The position numbers and the translations under genes were made by a program. A stretch of DNA of 64,000 nt from Dyella psychrodurans (GTDB lineage: Bacteria > Pseudomonadota > Gammaproteobacteria > Xanthomonadales > Rhodanobacteraceae): assembly GCF_003363265.1 (NCBI RefSeq), contig NZ_QRBF01000001.1, forward strand, positions 1,257,160-1,321,159, written 5' to 3'. Of this stretch, positions 55,775-64,000 are shown in pieces. The notes below the pieces were generated by a model, which made no database searches, was not told the origin of the DNA, and saw only the letters and a list, made by a program, of their open reading frames with translations. Position 1 is the stretch's first letter, and every line of letters begins with the position of its first letter.

Positions 55775-56302
55775 TTACGCCTTCTTGGCTTCCTTAATGG
55801 TGATCTTCTCGCCCGAGTAGCGAACGCCCTTGCCCTTATAGGGTTCCGGCGGACGGTAACCACGGATCTTGGCGGCGACTTCGCCCACCAGTTGCTTGTC
55901 CGAACCCTTGATCAGGATTTCGGTCTGCGACGGGGTTTCAATGCTGATGCCTTCCGGCGCATTGAAGACCACCGGGTGGGAGTAGCCCAGACTGAGGTTC
56001 AGCGCCTTGCCGGCCATCGAAGCGCGGTAACCCACGCCGACGAGCTCCAGCTTGCGCTCGTAACCTTCGGACACACCCTTGATCATGTTTGCCAGCAGCG
56101 CGCGGGCGGTACCGCCGAACTTGTCCTCGGCGCCTTCGGCGACCTGGATGTTGACGGTGCCGTTGTCGTTGGCCACTGTCACCCCCGGCAGGGCATGGAT
56201 GGACAGGGAGCCCTTCGGACCCTTCACGGCGATGCTGTCGTCTGCAACCTTGAGCTCAACGCCCTTGGGCAGGGAAATCGGTTTCTTGGCAACACGGGAC
56301 AT
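55775..56302 (-). CDS. rplF: 50S ribosomal protein L6
   Basis: Near the sarcin-ricin loop and factor-binding site. The 175-residue protein has two alpha-beta repeats and the C-terminal signature [16 protein letters not shown]. Starts 10 bp after rpsH. Confidence 0.97.
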   Translation of the reverse strand: MSRVAKKPISLPKGVELKVADDSIAVKGPKGSLSIHALPGVTVANDNGTVNIQVAEGAEDKFGGTARALLANMIKGVSEGYERKLELVGVGYRASMAGKALNLSLGYSHPVVFNAPEGISIETPSQTEILIKGSDKQLVGEVAAKIRGYRPPEPYKGKGVRYSGEKITIKEAKKA

Positions 56303-56312
56303 CGGAAGCTCC

Positions 56313-56708
56313 TTACGCGACCAGGCCGATGACTTCGCCGCCCACGCCTTGAGCGCGAGCCTGCTTGTCGGTCAACAGACCGGCGGAAGTCGAGATGATC
56401 GAAATACCCAGGCCGCCGAGCACCTTCGGCAGGTCACCCTTGCCGCGGTACACGCGCAGACCCGAACGGCTGACGCGCTCGATGCGCTCGATGGCCGGAC
56501 GGCCCTCGAAATACTTGAGCTTGATCTCGAGCACCGGCTTGCCCTCCTGGCTGGAGGATTTGGCGTCGAGGATATAGCCCTCGTTCTTGAGAAGGTTGGC
56601 CAGGGCCACCTTCAGCTTCGACGACGGCACGCTGACAGTCTGCTTGCCCGTAGCCTGGGCGTTGCGGATGCGCGTAAACAGATCGGCGATGGGATCAGTC
56701 ATGCTCAT
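56313..56708 (-). CDS. rpsH: 30S ribosomal protein S8
   Basis: Binds 16S helix 21 and, in E. coli, represses the spc operon. The 131-residue protein starts [17 protein letters not shown] and has the [13 protein letters not shown] signature near the end. AAGGAAG lies 6 bp before the ATG at 56708-56706. It is separated from rpsN by 223 bp with its own promoter and hairpins. Confidence 0.97.
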   Translation of the reverse strand: MSMTDPIADLFTRIRNAQATGKQTVSVPSSKLKVALANLLKNEGYILDAKSSSQEGKPVLEIKLKYFEGRPAIERIERVSRSGLRVYRGKGDLPKVLGGLGISIISTSAGLLTDKQARAQGVGGEVIGLVA

Positions 56709-56770
56709 GAAAACTTCCTTCAGAGTGCACCGATATCCGATAAAACCGGAAATCAATATTGAGTTGTAAA

Positions 56771-56786
56771 CCGCCACGCGAGGCGG
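56771..56786 (-). promoter_or_regulatory. Hairpin in the rpsH leader
   Basis: CCGCC and GGCGG pair around a 6-nt loop, inside the leader started by the internal promoter. It could be a site for translational control by S8 or another r-protein; the S8 box itself was not matched. Confidence 0.4.
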
Positions 56787-56808
56787 ACTGCGATACGCAG
56801 ACCGTCAA

Positions 56809-56837
56809 GTATAGCAGCCTTCTCCGGCTTTTGCGAA
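56809..56837 (-). promoter_or_regulatory. Internal promoter of the spc operon ahead of rpsH
   Basis: Minus strand TTCGCA (56837-56832), 17-bp spacer, TGC-TATACT (56814-56809, extended -10). The best promoter match inside the superoperon, within the 223-bp rpsN-rpsH gap. Upstream of it, two GC hairpins (GGCGGCG/CGCCGCC near 56862-56883 and TGCCCTT/AAGGGCA near 56900-56914) could end or slow transcription arriving from rpsN. Confidence 0.65.
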
Positions 56838-56931
56838 TACCGATGCTTCAAAGTCGCATCAACGGCGGCGCGTCACCACGCCGCCGGACTTGGCGCCCTG
56901 CCCTTTGAAGGGCAAGGCCGCCTTGGAACGA

Positions 56932-57237
56932 TTACCAGCTGGCCTTGCGCAGGCCCGGCACGTCGCCACGCATGGTGGCTTCGCGCAGCTTGTTACGGCC
57001 GAGGCCGAACTTGCGGTACACGCCACGCGGACGGCCCGACAGTTCGCAACGGTTGCGCTGGCGGCTCGGGCTGGCGTCGCGCGGCAGCTTCTGCAGCTTG
57101 GTCTGCGCTTCCATCTTGTCCTCGTAAGAGGACTTCGGGTTCAGCACGATCGCCTTCAGTTCGGCGCGCTTGGCGGCGTACTTCTTGACGAGCTTGGTCC
57201 GCTTGATATCGCGGTTAACCATGGAGGTCTTTGCCAT
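56932..57237 (-). CDS. rpsN: 30S ribosomal protein S14 (zinc-free type)
   Basis: 101 residues, E. coli length. The C-terminal [24 protein letters not shown] lacks the CXXC pairs of zinc-binding S14, so it does not depend on zinc. It lies 17 bp after rplE. Confidence 0.97.
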   Translation of the reverse strand: MAKTSMVNRDIKRTKLVKKYAAKRAELKAIVLNPKSSYEDKMEAQTKLQKLPRDASPSRQRNRCELSGRPRGVYRKFGLGRNKLREATMRGDVPGLRKASW

Positions 57238-57254
57238 AATTCTCTCGCGATCTC

Positions 57255-57794
57255 TTAGTTGCGGAACGGGAAGCTGAAGGCTTCCAGCAGCGCCTTGGCT
57301 TCTTCGTCGGTCTTGGCGGTGGTGGTGATGGAGATGTCCATACCGCGCATCGCGTCGACGGCGTCGAAATCGATTTCCGGGAAGATGATCTGTTCCTTGA
57401 TGCCGAAGTTGTAGTTACCACGGCCATCGAAGGCGCGACCCGACACGCCGCGGAAGTCGCGGACGCGGGGCAGCGAAATGTTGATCAGGCGATCCAGGAA
57501 TTCCCACATCTGGGCACGGCGCAGGGTGACCTTGCAGCCGATCGGCCAACCGTCGCGGATCTTGAACGAGGCGACAGACACGCGCGCCTTGGTCGTGATC
57601 GGCTTCTGGCCGGCGATCTTGGCCATGTCGGCCACGGCGTTCTCGAGCACTTTCTTGTTGCCCGCCGCTTCGCCCACGCCCATGTTCAGCGTGATCTTGG
57701 TGATGCGAGGAACCTGCATCACGTTCTTGTATCCAAAACGCTCGGTGAGCTTCTGGATGACCTGGTCTTTGTAAAAATTTTCAAGGCGCGTCAT
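57255..57794 (-). CDS. rplE: 50S ribosomal protein L5
   Basis: Binds 5S rRNA and makes the inter-subunit bridge to S13. The 179-residue protein has [23 protein letters not shown] and the [19 protein letters not shown] stretch. Standard place in the spc operon. Confidence 0.97.
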   Translation of the reverse strand: MTRLENFYKDQVIQKLTERFGYKNVMQVPRITKITLNMGVGEAAGNKKVLENAVADMAKIAGQKPITTKARVSVASFKIRDGWPIGCKVTLRRAQMWEFLDRLINISLPRVRDFRGVSGRAFDGRGNYNFGIKEQIIFPEIDFDAVDAMRGMDISITTTAKTDEEAKALLEAFSFPFRN

Positions 57795-57806
57795 GACTTG
57801 TGTTCC

Positions 57807-58121
57807 TTACGCGTCCACGACCTCGCCATTCGAACGGTACACGCGGACCTTGCGCCCATCACTGAGCGTCTTGGCACCAACGCGTTCACCCTTGTTCGTG
57901 GCGGGGTTGAACAGCTGCACATTGGAGATATGGATCGAAGCTTCACGTTCGACGATGCCACCGGCCTGGTTGGCCTGCGGATTCGGCTTGGTGTGGCGCT
58001 TGACCAGATTGACGTTGGAGACGAACACGCGATCGCCCTCAACGCGCAGCACGTCGCCGCGCTGACCTTTGTTTTTGCCGGTGATCACGAGGACCTGATC
58101 ACCCTTGCGGATACGGTTCAT
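57807..58121 (-). CDS. rplX: 50S ribosomal protein L24
   Basis: Assembly initiator of the 50S subunit. The 104-residue protein starts with a KOW motif ([19 protein letters not shown]) and has [11 protein letters not shown]. It lies 12 bp before rplE. Confidence 0.97.
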   Translation of the reverse strand: MNRIRKGDQVLVITGKNKGQRGDVLRVEGDRVFVSNVNLVKRHTKPNPQANQAGGIVEREASIHISNVQLFNPATNKGERVGAKTLSDGRKVRVYRSNGEVVDA

Positions 58122-58135
58122 GGTTCTTCTCCGCC

Positions 58136-58504
58136 TCAGAGCACTTCGGGTGCGAGCGAGACGATCTTCATGAACTTCTCGCCGCGCAGCTCACGAGTCA
58201 CGGGCCCGAAGATACGGGTGCCGATCGGCTCGAGCTTGTTGTTGAGGAGTACGGCCGCGTTGCCGTCGAAACGGATCAGCGAACCGTCGGCGCGGCGCAC
58301 GCCCTTGGCGGTACGAACCACCACGGCGTTGTAAACCTCGCCTTTCTTCACTTTGCCACGTGGGATGGCATCTTTCACGGTGACTTTGATCACGTCACCG
58401 ATCGCGGCGTAACGGCGCTTGGAGCCGCCGAGCACCTTGATACACATCAATTCCTTCGCGCCACTGTTGTCGGCGGCGGAAAGCGTGCTTTGCATCTGGA
58501 TCAT
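58136..58504 (-). CDS. rplN: 50S ribosomal protein L14
   Basis: 122 residues, first gene of the spc unit in E. coli. Starts [19 protein letters not shown], ends [12 protein letters not shown]. Spacing to rpsQ is only 15 bp, so no spc promoter break is evident here. Confidence 0.97.
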   Translation of the reverse strand: MIQMQSTLSAADNSGAKELMCIKVLGGSKRRYAAIGDVIKVTVKDAIPRGKVKKGEVYNAVVVRTAKGVRRADGSLIRFDGNAAVLLNNKLEPIGTRIFGPVTRELRGEKFMKIVSLAPEVL

Positions 58505-58519
58505 GGCTGCACCCTCCCC

Positions 58520-58780
58520 TTACGCTTCGGCGCGCGTGACGATTTCGACCACGCGGTGATGTTTGGTTTTGGAAAGCGGACGGCATTCCGCGATGCGCAC
58601 CACGTCGCCCTCGTTCGCGCCAATGTCGTTCTGCGCGTGGAGCTTGGTGGAACGGCGCACGATCTTGCCAAGCAGCGGATGCTGCACCTGGCGCTCGATC
58701 AGTACGGTGACCGTCTTTTCCATCTTGTTACTGATAACGCGACCTTCGAGGGTGCGCGCTTGTTTGGTGTTGTCGCTCAT
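58520..58780 (-). CDS. rpsQ: 30S ribosomal protein S17
   Basis: 86-residue OB-fold protein: [20 protein letters not shown] and HDxx-type [19 protein letters not shown]. Starts 12 bp after rpmC. Confidence 0.97.
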   Translation of the reverse strand: MSDNTKQARTLEGRVISNKMEKTVTVLIERQVQHPLLGKIVRRSTKLHAQNDIGANEGDVVRIAECRPLSKTKHHRVVEIVTRAEA

Positions 58781-58792
58781 GTCGGCCGTCCC

Positions 58793-58977
58793 TTACTTCT
58801 TGCCGCCGAGCACGAACTTCGTGCGGGCGATATCGCGCCGAACTCGGCGCAGCTGGTGCGGCTGGGTGAGCTGGCCGGTACCCTTTTGCATGCGCAGGTT
58901 GAACTGCTCCTTGCGCAGGTCCAGCAGGTGCTGCTTCAGCTCGTCGGCCGACTTGTTGTTGAGATCTTTGGTGGCCA

Positions 58978-58978
<1 letters not shown>
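58793..58978 (-). CDS. rpmC: 50S ribosomal protein L29
   Basis: 61 residues, two helices: [22 protein letters not shown], then [15 protein letters not shown]. The ATG at 58978-58976 overlaps the rplP stop by one base (TGATG); a GTG just upstream is less likely. Confidence 0.96.
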
Positions 58979-59391
<413 letters not shown>

Positions 59392-59403
59392 GGCAACTCT
59401 CCC

Positions 59404-60162
59404 TTACTTCGTCCGCTCGCGGCGGCCTTCACCGCCCTCGCGACGACCTTCACGACGGCCTTCGCCACCTTCGCGCTCACGGCGCGGCTGGGAAGCCTGC
59501 TGTTCTTCCTTCGGCTCCTGGCCAACCTGCGACAGGTCGAAGATTTCGCCCTTGTAGATCCAGACCTTGATGCCGATGATGCCGTAGGTGGTCTTCGCCT
59601 CGGCGGTACCGTAGTCGATGTCGGCGCGCAGCGTATGCAGCGGCACGCGACCTTCACGGCTCCACTCGGAGCGAGCGATCTCGGCGCCGTTCAATCGACC
59701 GGACACGTTGATCTTGATACCCAGCGCACCCAGGCGCATCGCATTGCCCACGGCGCGCTTCATCGCGCGACGGAACATGATGCGGCGCTCGAGCTGCTGA
59801 GCGATCGATTCGGCGACCAGCTGCGCATCGATTTCGGGCTTGCGCACTTCGTTGACGTTGATGTGCGCCGGAACGCCCATCATGTCGCTGACTTCCTTGC
59901 GCAGCTTTTCGATGTCTTCGCCCTTCTTGCCGATCACCACGCCCGGACGGGCGGTGTGAATCGTCACGCGGGCCGTCTTGGCAGGACGCTCGATCAGGAT
60001 CTTCGAGATACCGGCAGCGGACAGCTTCTTGCGCAGCATCTCGCGGACCTTGAGGTCGGCAGCGAGGTACTGAGCGAATTCGCCCTTATTGGCGTACCAC
60101 TTCGAGTTCCAGTCCTTGGCAATGCCGAGGCGGATACCGGTGGGATGAACTTTATGACCCAT
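59404..60162 (-). CDS. rpsC: 30S ribosomal protein S3 with charged tail
   Basis: 252 residues. The KH domain carries [17 protein letters not shown]; the N-terminus is [14 protein letters not shown]. After the globular part, the final 35 residues are an Arg/Glu/Gly-rich tail (repeated GGEGRREG), about 20 longer than E. coli S3 and reminiscent of the S2 tail. Confidence 0.97.
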   Translation of the reverse strand: MGHKVHPTGIRLGIAKDWNSKWYANKGEFAQYLAADLKVREMLRKKLSAAGISKILIERPAKTARVTIHTARPGVVIGKKGEDIEKLRKEVSDMMGVPAHINVNEVRKPEIDAQLVAESIAQQLERRIMFRRAMKRAVGNAMRLGALGIKINVSGRLNGAEIARSEWSREGRVPLHTLRADIDYGTAEAKTTYGIIGIKVWIYKGEIFDLSQVGQEPKEEQQASQPRREREGGEGRREGRREGGEGRRERTK

Positions 60163-60175
60163 CGTCTACGTCCTC

Positions 60176-60511
60176 TCAGTTACCAACGACCACAGTGATG
60201 TGGCTGGTGCGCTTCAGGATGCGCGAACCGCGGCCTTTGGCGCGGGCGTGCATACGCTTCATGGCCGGACCTTCATCGACGAAGATCTTCGAGACTTTCA
60301 ATTCATCAACGTCCGCGCCGAGGTTGTTCTCGGCGTTGGCGACGGCCGACAGCAGCACTTTACGAACCATGTGCGCGGCCTTCTTGTTGGTGAACTGGAG
60401 CACGTCGCTGGCGCGGCCCACGGGCATCCCGCGGACCAGGTCAGCTACCAGGCGTGCCTTCTGCGCTGAGATGCGAGCGCTGCGCAGGATCGCTTTGGCT
60501 TCGGTGCTCAT
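60176..60511 (-). CDS. rplV: 50S ribosomal protein L22
   Basis: 111 residues; lines the exit tunnel with its beta-hairpin. [20 protein letters not shown] and [17 protein letters not shown] are present. The ATG at 60511-60509 overlaps the rpsS stop by one base. Confidence 0.97.
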   Translation of the reverse strand: MSTEAKAILRSARISAQKARLVADLVRGMPVGRASDVLQFTNKKAAHMVRKVLLSAVANAENNLGADVDELKVSKIFVDEGPAMKRMHARAKGRGSRILKRTSHITVVVGN

Positions 60512-60783
60512 CACTTGCCCTTCTTATCGCCGCCATGGCCCTTGAAAGTACGAGTTACCGCGAACTCGCCGAGCTTGTGCCCGACCATGTTCTCGTTAAC
60601 CAATACCGGCACGTGCTGGCGACCGTTGTGGATGGCGATGGTCAATCCCACCATTTCCGGCAGGATCATGGAGCGACGCGACCAGGTTTTGATCGGACGC
60701 TTGGAGTTGGTGGAAACCGCAGCTTCCACTTTCTTCACGAGGTGAAGGTCGACAAAGGGACCTTTCTTCAATGAACGCGGCAT
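60511..60783 (-). CDS. rpsS: 30S ribosomal protein S19
   Basis: 90 residues: [20 protein letters not shown] start and the [19 protein letters not shown] signature. Lies 12 bp after rplB. Confidence 0.97.
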   Translation of the reverse strand: MPRSLKKGPFVDLHLVKKVEAAVSTNSKRPIKTWSRRSMILPEMVGLTIAIHNGRQHVPVLVNENMVGHKLGEFAVTRTFKGHGGDKKGK

Positions 60784-60795
60784 GTCGGTTTCCTA

Positions 60796-61617
60796 TTACT
60801 TACGACGACGCACGATGAACTGCTGCGTGCGCTTGTTGTTACGGGTCTTGTAACCCTTGGTCGGCGTGCCCCACGGGCTGACCGGATGACGGCCACCGGA
60901 GGTACGGCCTTCACCACCGCCATGCGGGTGATCGACCGGGTTCATCACCACGCCGCGGACGGTCGGGCGAATGCCCTTCCAGCGGGTGGCACCGGCCTTG
61001 CCAAGCTTGCGCAGGCTGTGCTCGGAATTGCCGACTTCACCGATGGTGGCGCGGCAATCGACCGGCACGCGGCGCATTTCGCCGGAGCGCAGACGCAGGG
61101 TGGCGTAACCGGATTCGCGAGCGATCAGCTGCACCGAGGCACCGGCCGAACGCGCGATCTGCGCACCCTTGCCAGGCTTCATTTCCACGCAATGCACCGT
61201 CGAACCGACCGGGATATTGCGCAGCGGCAGGCTGTTGCCAACCTTGATCGGCGCGTCGTGACCCGAGACCAAGCGGTCGCCCACTGCCACGCCAGCCGGC
61301 GCGATGATGTAGCGACGCTCGCCGTCGGCGTAGCACAGCAGCGCAATGTGCGCGGTGCGGTTCGGATCGTATTCAAGACGCTCAACCTTGGCAGCGATGC
61401 CTTCTTTGTCGCGCTTGAAGTCGATGATGCGGTAGGCCTGCTTATGACCGCCGCCGCGATGGCGCGTGGTGATGCGACCAAAATGGTTGCGACCACCCGT
61501 CTTCGACTGGCTTTCGGTCAGCGGCGCGTACGGCGCGCCCTTGTGCAACCCTTCGGTGCGGACGCTAACAGCGTCGCGGCGACCGGGCGAGGTTGGCTTG
61601 TGAGTGATTAGTGCCAT
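60796..61617 (-). CDS. rplB: 50S ribosomal protein L2
   Basis: 273 residues, close to the peptidyl-transferase centre. It has [19 protein letters not shown] and the conserved [15 protein letters not shown] containing the functionally important His. Spacing to rplW is 17 bp. Confidence 0.97.
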   Translation of the reverse strand: MALITHKPTSPGRRDAVSVRTEGLHKGAPYAPLTESQSKTGGRNHFGRITTRHRGGGHKQAYRIIDFKRDKEGIAAKVERLEYDPNRTAHIALLCYADGERRYIIAPAGVAVGDRLVSGHDAPIKVGNSLPLRNIPVGSTVHCVEMKPGKGAQIARSAGASVQLIARESGYATLRLRSGEMRRVPVDCRATIGEVGNSEHSLRKLGKAGATRWKGIRPTVRGVVMNPVDHPHGGGEGRTSGGRHPVSPWGTPTKGYKTRNNKRTQQFIVRRRK

Positions 61618-61634
61618 CTGTCAAAACTCCTGGC

Positions 61635-61928
61635 TCAAGGCTTCGCCGACACGTCGATCGTCTGGCCTTCGGCGAGACGGACGTAAGCCTTGCGCTTGCC
61701 CTGACGGTTGCCCGCGCGGAAACGGAAGGACTTGACCTTGCCCTTGGCGTTGACGAGGTTCACCTGCTCGACCTTGACGTCGAACATCTTCTCGACAGCC
61801 GCACGGACATCGGCCTTGGTTGCTTCGGGAGCAACCACGAAAACGTACTGGTTGCCCTCGGCAAGACGGGCCGCTTTTTCAGAGATATGCGGCGCGCGCA
61901 GCGTATTCAGAATGCGTTCGTTGCTCAT
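61635..61928 (-). CDS. rplW: 50S ribosomal protein L23
   Basis: 97 residues. It docks SRP and trigger factor at the tunnel exit. [18 protein letters not shown] start. The ATG overlaps the rplD stop (ATGA), so an upstream GTG reading is not needed. Confidence 0.96.
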   Translation of the reverse strand: MSNERILNTLRAPHISEKAARLAEGNQYVFVVAPEATKADVRAAVEKMFDVKVEQVNLVNAKGKVKSFRFRAGNRQGKRKAYVRLAEGQTIDVSAKP

Positions 61929-62527
61929 GCCAGCCACTCCTGGACCTTCTTGACCGCTTCAACGGTCATCACCACGTGATCGGAACCGACCAGGCTGACC
62001 GGATTGAGCGCAACCACATCCACCACGTGGAGGTACGGGATGTTGCGCGAAGCCAGGAAAAGCGCTTCGTTCGCATCTTCCGAAACCAGCAGCACGCGGC
62101 CGGAAACCTGCAGCTCGGCCAGCTTGGCGACCATCGACTTGGTCTTCGGGGTCTCGATGCCGAAGCCTTCGACGACCTTCAGACGACCCTGGCGATTGAG
62201 CTCCGAAAGAATGGAGCGGATCGCCACACGATAGGCCTTGCGGTTGACCTTCTGCTCATAGCTGCGGGGCTTGGCTGCGAACGTCACACCACCGCCCACG
62301 AAGATCGGGGCACGATAGTCACCGTGACGGGCGCCACCGCCCTTCTGCTTCTTGAACTTCTTGGTCGTACCGGACAGTTCGCCACGCGAAAGCTGTGCCT
62401 TGGTACCAGCGCGACCGCCTGCCTGATAGGCAACGACCACCTGGTGAATCAGGGCCTGCTTGAACTCGCCACCGAACACATCGTCCGACACGCTGAGCGG
62501 CTTGGCGCCAATTACATTGAGTTCCAT
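61925..62527 (-). CDS. rplD: 50S ribosomal protein L4
   Basis: 200 residues. In E. coli it represses the S10 operon by attenuation. It has the extended Arg/Gly tunnel loop ([23 protein letters not shown]) and starts [13 protein letters not shown] at 62527. A regulatory role here would use the leader hairpin at 63648-63672. Confidence 0.97.
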   Translation of the reverse strand: MELNVIGAKPLSVSDDVFGGEFKQALIHQVVVAYQAGGRAGTKAQLSRGELSGTTKKFKKQKGGGARHGDYRAPIFVGGGVTFAAKPRSYEQKVNRKAYRVAIRSILSELNRQGRLKVVEGFGIETPKTKSMVAKLAELQVSGRVLLVSEDANEALFLASRNIPYLHVVDVVALNPVSLVGSDHVVMTVEAVKKVQEWLA

Positions 62528-62538
62528 GCCGTCTCTCC

Positions 62539-63180
62539 TCAACCCTTGGTGGTCGGACGGATCACGACGTCGCCACCGGTTGCACCCGGTACCGCGCCCT
62601 TCACCGCGATCAGATGACGCTCGGCGTCGATCTTGACCACTTCCAGCCCCTGCTGGGTGCGGTTCACCGCGCCCATGTGGCCGGACATCTTCTTGCCCGG
62701 GAACACGCGACCCGGGGTCTGACGCTGACCGATAGAACCCGGCGCACGATGCGACAGCGAGTTACCGTGGGTAGCGTCACCCATCTTGAAGTTGTGGCGC
62801 TTGATCGTGCCCTGGAAGCCCTTACCCTTGCTGACGCCAGCCACGTCGACGATCTGGCCGACCTGGAACACTTCGTCAGCCTTGATTTCGGCGCCGACGG
62901 CATACTTGCCGGCATCGGCCGAATTCAGGCGGAATTCCCACAGGCCACGACCCGGCTCGACTTTCGCCTTGGCGTAGTGACCCTTTTCCGGCGCCGTCAG
63001 CAAGCTGGCGCGCTTGACGCCAACGGCGACCTGCACCGCGCTGTAACCATCGTTATCTTCCGTCTTCACCTGCGTCACGCGGTTCGGCGTCGCTTCAATC
63101 AGCGTCACCGGAATCGAGCGGCCGTCTTCGGTGAAGAGTCGGCTCATGCCGCATTTGCGGCCAACCAGTCCGATACTCAT
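62539..63180 (-). CDS. rplC: 50S ribosomal protein L3
   Basis: 213 residues; [20 protein letters not shown] start and [12 protein letters not shown] near the end. The ATG at 63180-63178 is 20 bp after rpsJ. Confidence 0.97.
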   Translation of the reverse strand: MSIGLVGRKCGMSRLFTEDGRSIPVTLIEATPNRVTQVKTEDNDGYSAVQVAVGVKRASLLTAPEKGHYAKAKVEPGRGLWEFRLNSADAGKYAVGAEIKADEVFQVGQIVDVAGVSKGKGFQGTIKRHNFKMGDATHGNSLSHRAPGSIGQRQTPGRVFPGKKMSGHMGAVNRTQQGLEVVKIDAERHLIAVKGAVPGATGGDVVIRPTTKG

Positions 63181-63200
63181 GTTCGTATCCTGTCTCTCGC

Positions 63201-63512
63201 TCAACCAAGCTTGATCTGAACGTCAACGCCAGCGGCGAGATCGAGCTTCATGAGCGCGTCCACGGTCTTGTCGTTGGGATCGACGATGTCCAGCACGCGC
63301 TTGTGGGTGCGGGTTTCGTACTGATCGCGAGCGTCTTTGTCGACGTGCGGCGACACCAGAATGGTGTAGCGCTCGATCTTGGTCGGAAGCGGAATCGGAC
63401 CGAGAACCGTAGCGCCGGTGCGCTTGGCCGTCTCGACGATTTCGCTGGCCGAACGGTCGATCAGACGATGATCGAACGCCTTGAGCCGAATGCGAATCTT
63501 TTGGTTCGCCAT
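63201..63512 (-). CDS. rpsJ: 30S ribosomal protein S10
   Basis: 103 residues, first gene of the S10 operon; also the NusE transcription factor subunit. [21 protein letters not shown] start and the [22 protein letters not shown] block ([14 protein letters not shown]). The start at 63512 replaces a longer in-frame reading of 22 residues. Confidence 0.97.
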   Translation of the reverse strand: MANQKIRIRLKAFDHRLIDRSASEIVETAKRTGATVLGPIPLPTKIERYTILVSPHVDKDARDQYETRTHKRVLDIVDPNDKTVDALMKLDLAAGVDVQIKLG

Positions 63513-63647
63513 AAACCGTGTCCTGTTATCTAAAGAACAAAACTGTGAATCGAGGTGGCTTCTCACCATCTCGCACAACCCAATGCACTACAGGTGTTGC
63601 AACGAGTCGACCGGAGAAACGCATCACCCGGAAGACTCCAAAACGTC

Positions 63648-63672
63648 GGGCAGGCCGTATGCCGGCCTGCCC
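63648..63672 (-). promoter_or_regulatory. S10 leader hairpin, candidate attenuator
   Basis: GGGCAGGCCG at 63648-63657 pairs perfectly with CGGCCTGCCC at 63663-63672 (10 bp, 5-nt loop); on the minus strand it is followed within a few bases by TTTT. This could be a transcription attenuator, analogous in place to the L4-sensitive leader of E. coli, whose sequence is different. Confidence 0.5.
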
Positions 63673-63832
63673 AGACAGATAACGTACGCGGAAACCCTTT
63701 TAGCTACAGAGACTTAGGCTCTACAACCAGGGGACCCCGCAACATCCTTGTTAGCGAATTCGAAGCACTTCCTGTGCCTCATTTCGCGGTAAGTCGACCA
63801 GCACTAGGACTAATCGACGAGTTAGGTTGTCG

Positions 63833-63861
63833 ACTATAGCGTATCTAACGCCACAGGACAA
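63833..63861 (-). promoter_or_regulatory. Promoter of the S10 operon
   Basis: Minus strand TTGTCC (63861-63856), 17-bp spacer, TATAGT (63838-63833). The predicted start leaves a leader of about 310 nt before rpsJ. Confidence 0.65.
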
Positions 63862-63871
63862 CTACCTGTAA

Positions 63872-63898
63872 GAAACCGCCTGCGTGGCAGGCGGTTTC
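63872..63898 (-). terminator. Terminator of tuf
   Basis: GAAACCGCCTGC pairs with GCAGGCGGTTTC over 12 bp around GTG, 11 bp after the tuf stop. The U-run is short on the minus strand, so termination may be partial. Confidence 0.75.
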
Positions 63899-63909
63899 CG
63901 TACAGCGAC

Positions 63910-64000
63910 TTACTTGACGATCTTGGCGACGACGCCGGCGCCCACCGTACGACCGCCTTCGCGGATCGCAAAACGCAGGCCTTCGGTCATCGCGATCGGC
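63910..64000 (-). CDS. tuf: Elongation factor Tu, C-terminal end (runs off window)
   Basis: The last 29 residues read PIAMTEGLRFAIREGG, then RTVGAGVVAKIVK and stop, the invariant C-terminus of EF-Tu. Its place just before rpsJ is the usual str-S10 junction, with fusA expected further upstream. Confidence 0.97.
   Translation of the reverse strand, partial: PIAMTEGLRFAIREGGRTVGAGVVAKIVK

Larger units (their letters stand above)
63513..63909 (-). other. tuf-rpsJ intergenic region (about 397 bp)
   Basis: No gene is credible in this region. It contains the tuf terminator (63872-63898), the S10 promoter (63833-63861), and a leader of about 310 nt with a strong GC hairpin at 63648-63672 before the rpsJ ribosome-binding site (AGGA about 63519-63523). 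Confidence 0.7.

Overview
The window is a GC-rich, almost gap-free stretch of a gammaproteobacterial chromosome. Gene order (map-glnD divergent from rpsB-tsf; pyrH-frr-uppS-cdsA-dxr-like-rseP-bamA; lpxD-fabZ-lpxA-lpxB-rnhB-dnaE-accA), a plant-type (class II) DAHP synthase, a peptide-amidase-like secreted hydrolase and the style of the dispersed palindromic repeats point to Xanthomonadales, most likely Rhodanobacteraceae (Dyella, Rhodanobacter, Frateuria, Luteibacter type). The genus is inferred from memory of gene order and protein style, not from a search.

Layout. 1-4.1 kb: 3'-truncated glnD and map on the minus strand, divergent from rpsB-tsf. 4.1-4.9 kb: a VOC-fold gene and a 267-bp nested-palindrome element (element A). 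4.9-13.4 kb: envelope and isoprenoid genes pyrH, frr, uppS, cdsA, a Dxr-family gene with a ruined active site, rseP, bamA. 13.5-23.2 kb: lipid A and replication genes lpxD, fabZ, lpxA, lpxB, rnhB, a small unknown ORF, dnaE, accA. 23.2-28.3 kb: a NYN-domain protein overlapping tilS, element B (289 bp, same architecture as A), an MFS transporter with an operator-like palindrome in its promoter, and xseB-ispA. 28.3-38.6 kb: two tandem DUF4870 membrane proteins, pmbA, a DUF1653 gene with darP, tldD, yhdP and rng. 38.7-49.6 kb (accessory): a Mug-family glycosylase, an RND permease and adaptor, two c-type cytochromes, a peptide-amidase-like protein, aroG-type DAHP synthase II and dsbB. 49.6-63.9 kb: the full S10-spc-alpha ribosomal superoperon on the minus strand, then the 3' end of tuf.

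The most unusual observations are these. (1) The gene in the dxr slot encodes a full-length Dxr fold in which the DSE motif, the catalytic lysine, the MMNKGLE motif and the HPQ motif are all replaced. No dxs follows xseB-ispA, so the first MEP-pathway steps may have been replaced by another route while uppS and ispA remain. (2) Elements A and B share a three-stem layout and a 27-nt core (24/27 identical). Their stem arms differ between the copies, yet each arm pair is almost perfectly complementary within its copy. (3) Smaller oddities are an RGG-type tail on ribosomal protein S2, a Mug homologue with GTAAG in place of GINPG, no skp after bamA, no rpmJ after secY, and a promoter and hairpins between rpsN and rpsH that would split the spc operon.

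No tRNA, rRNA, CRISPR array, transposase or prophage gene was recognised.
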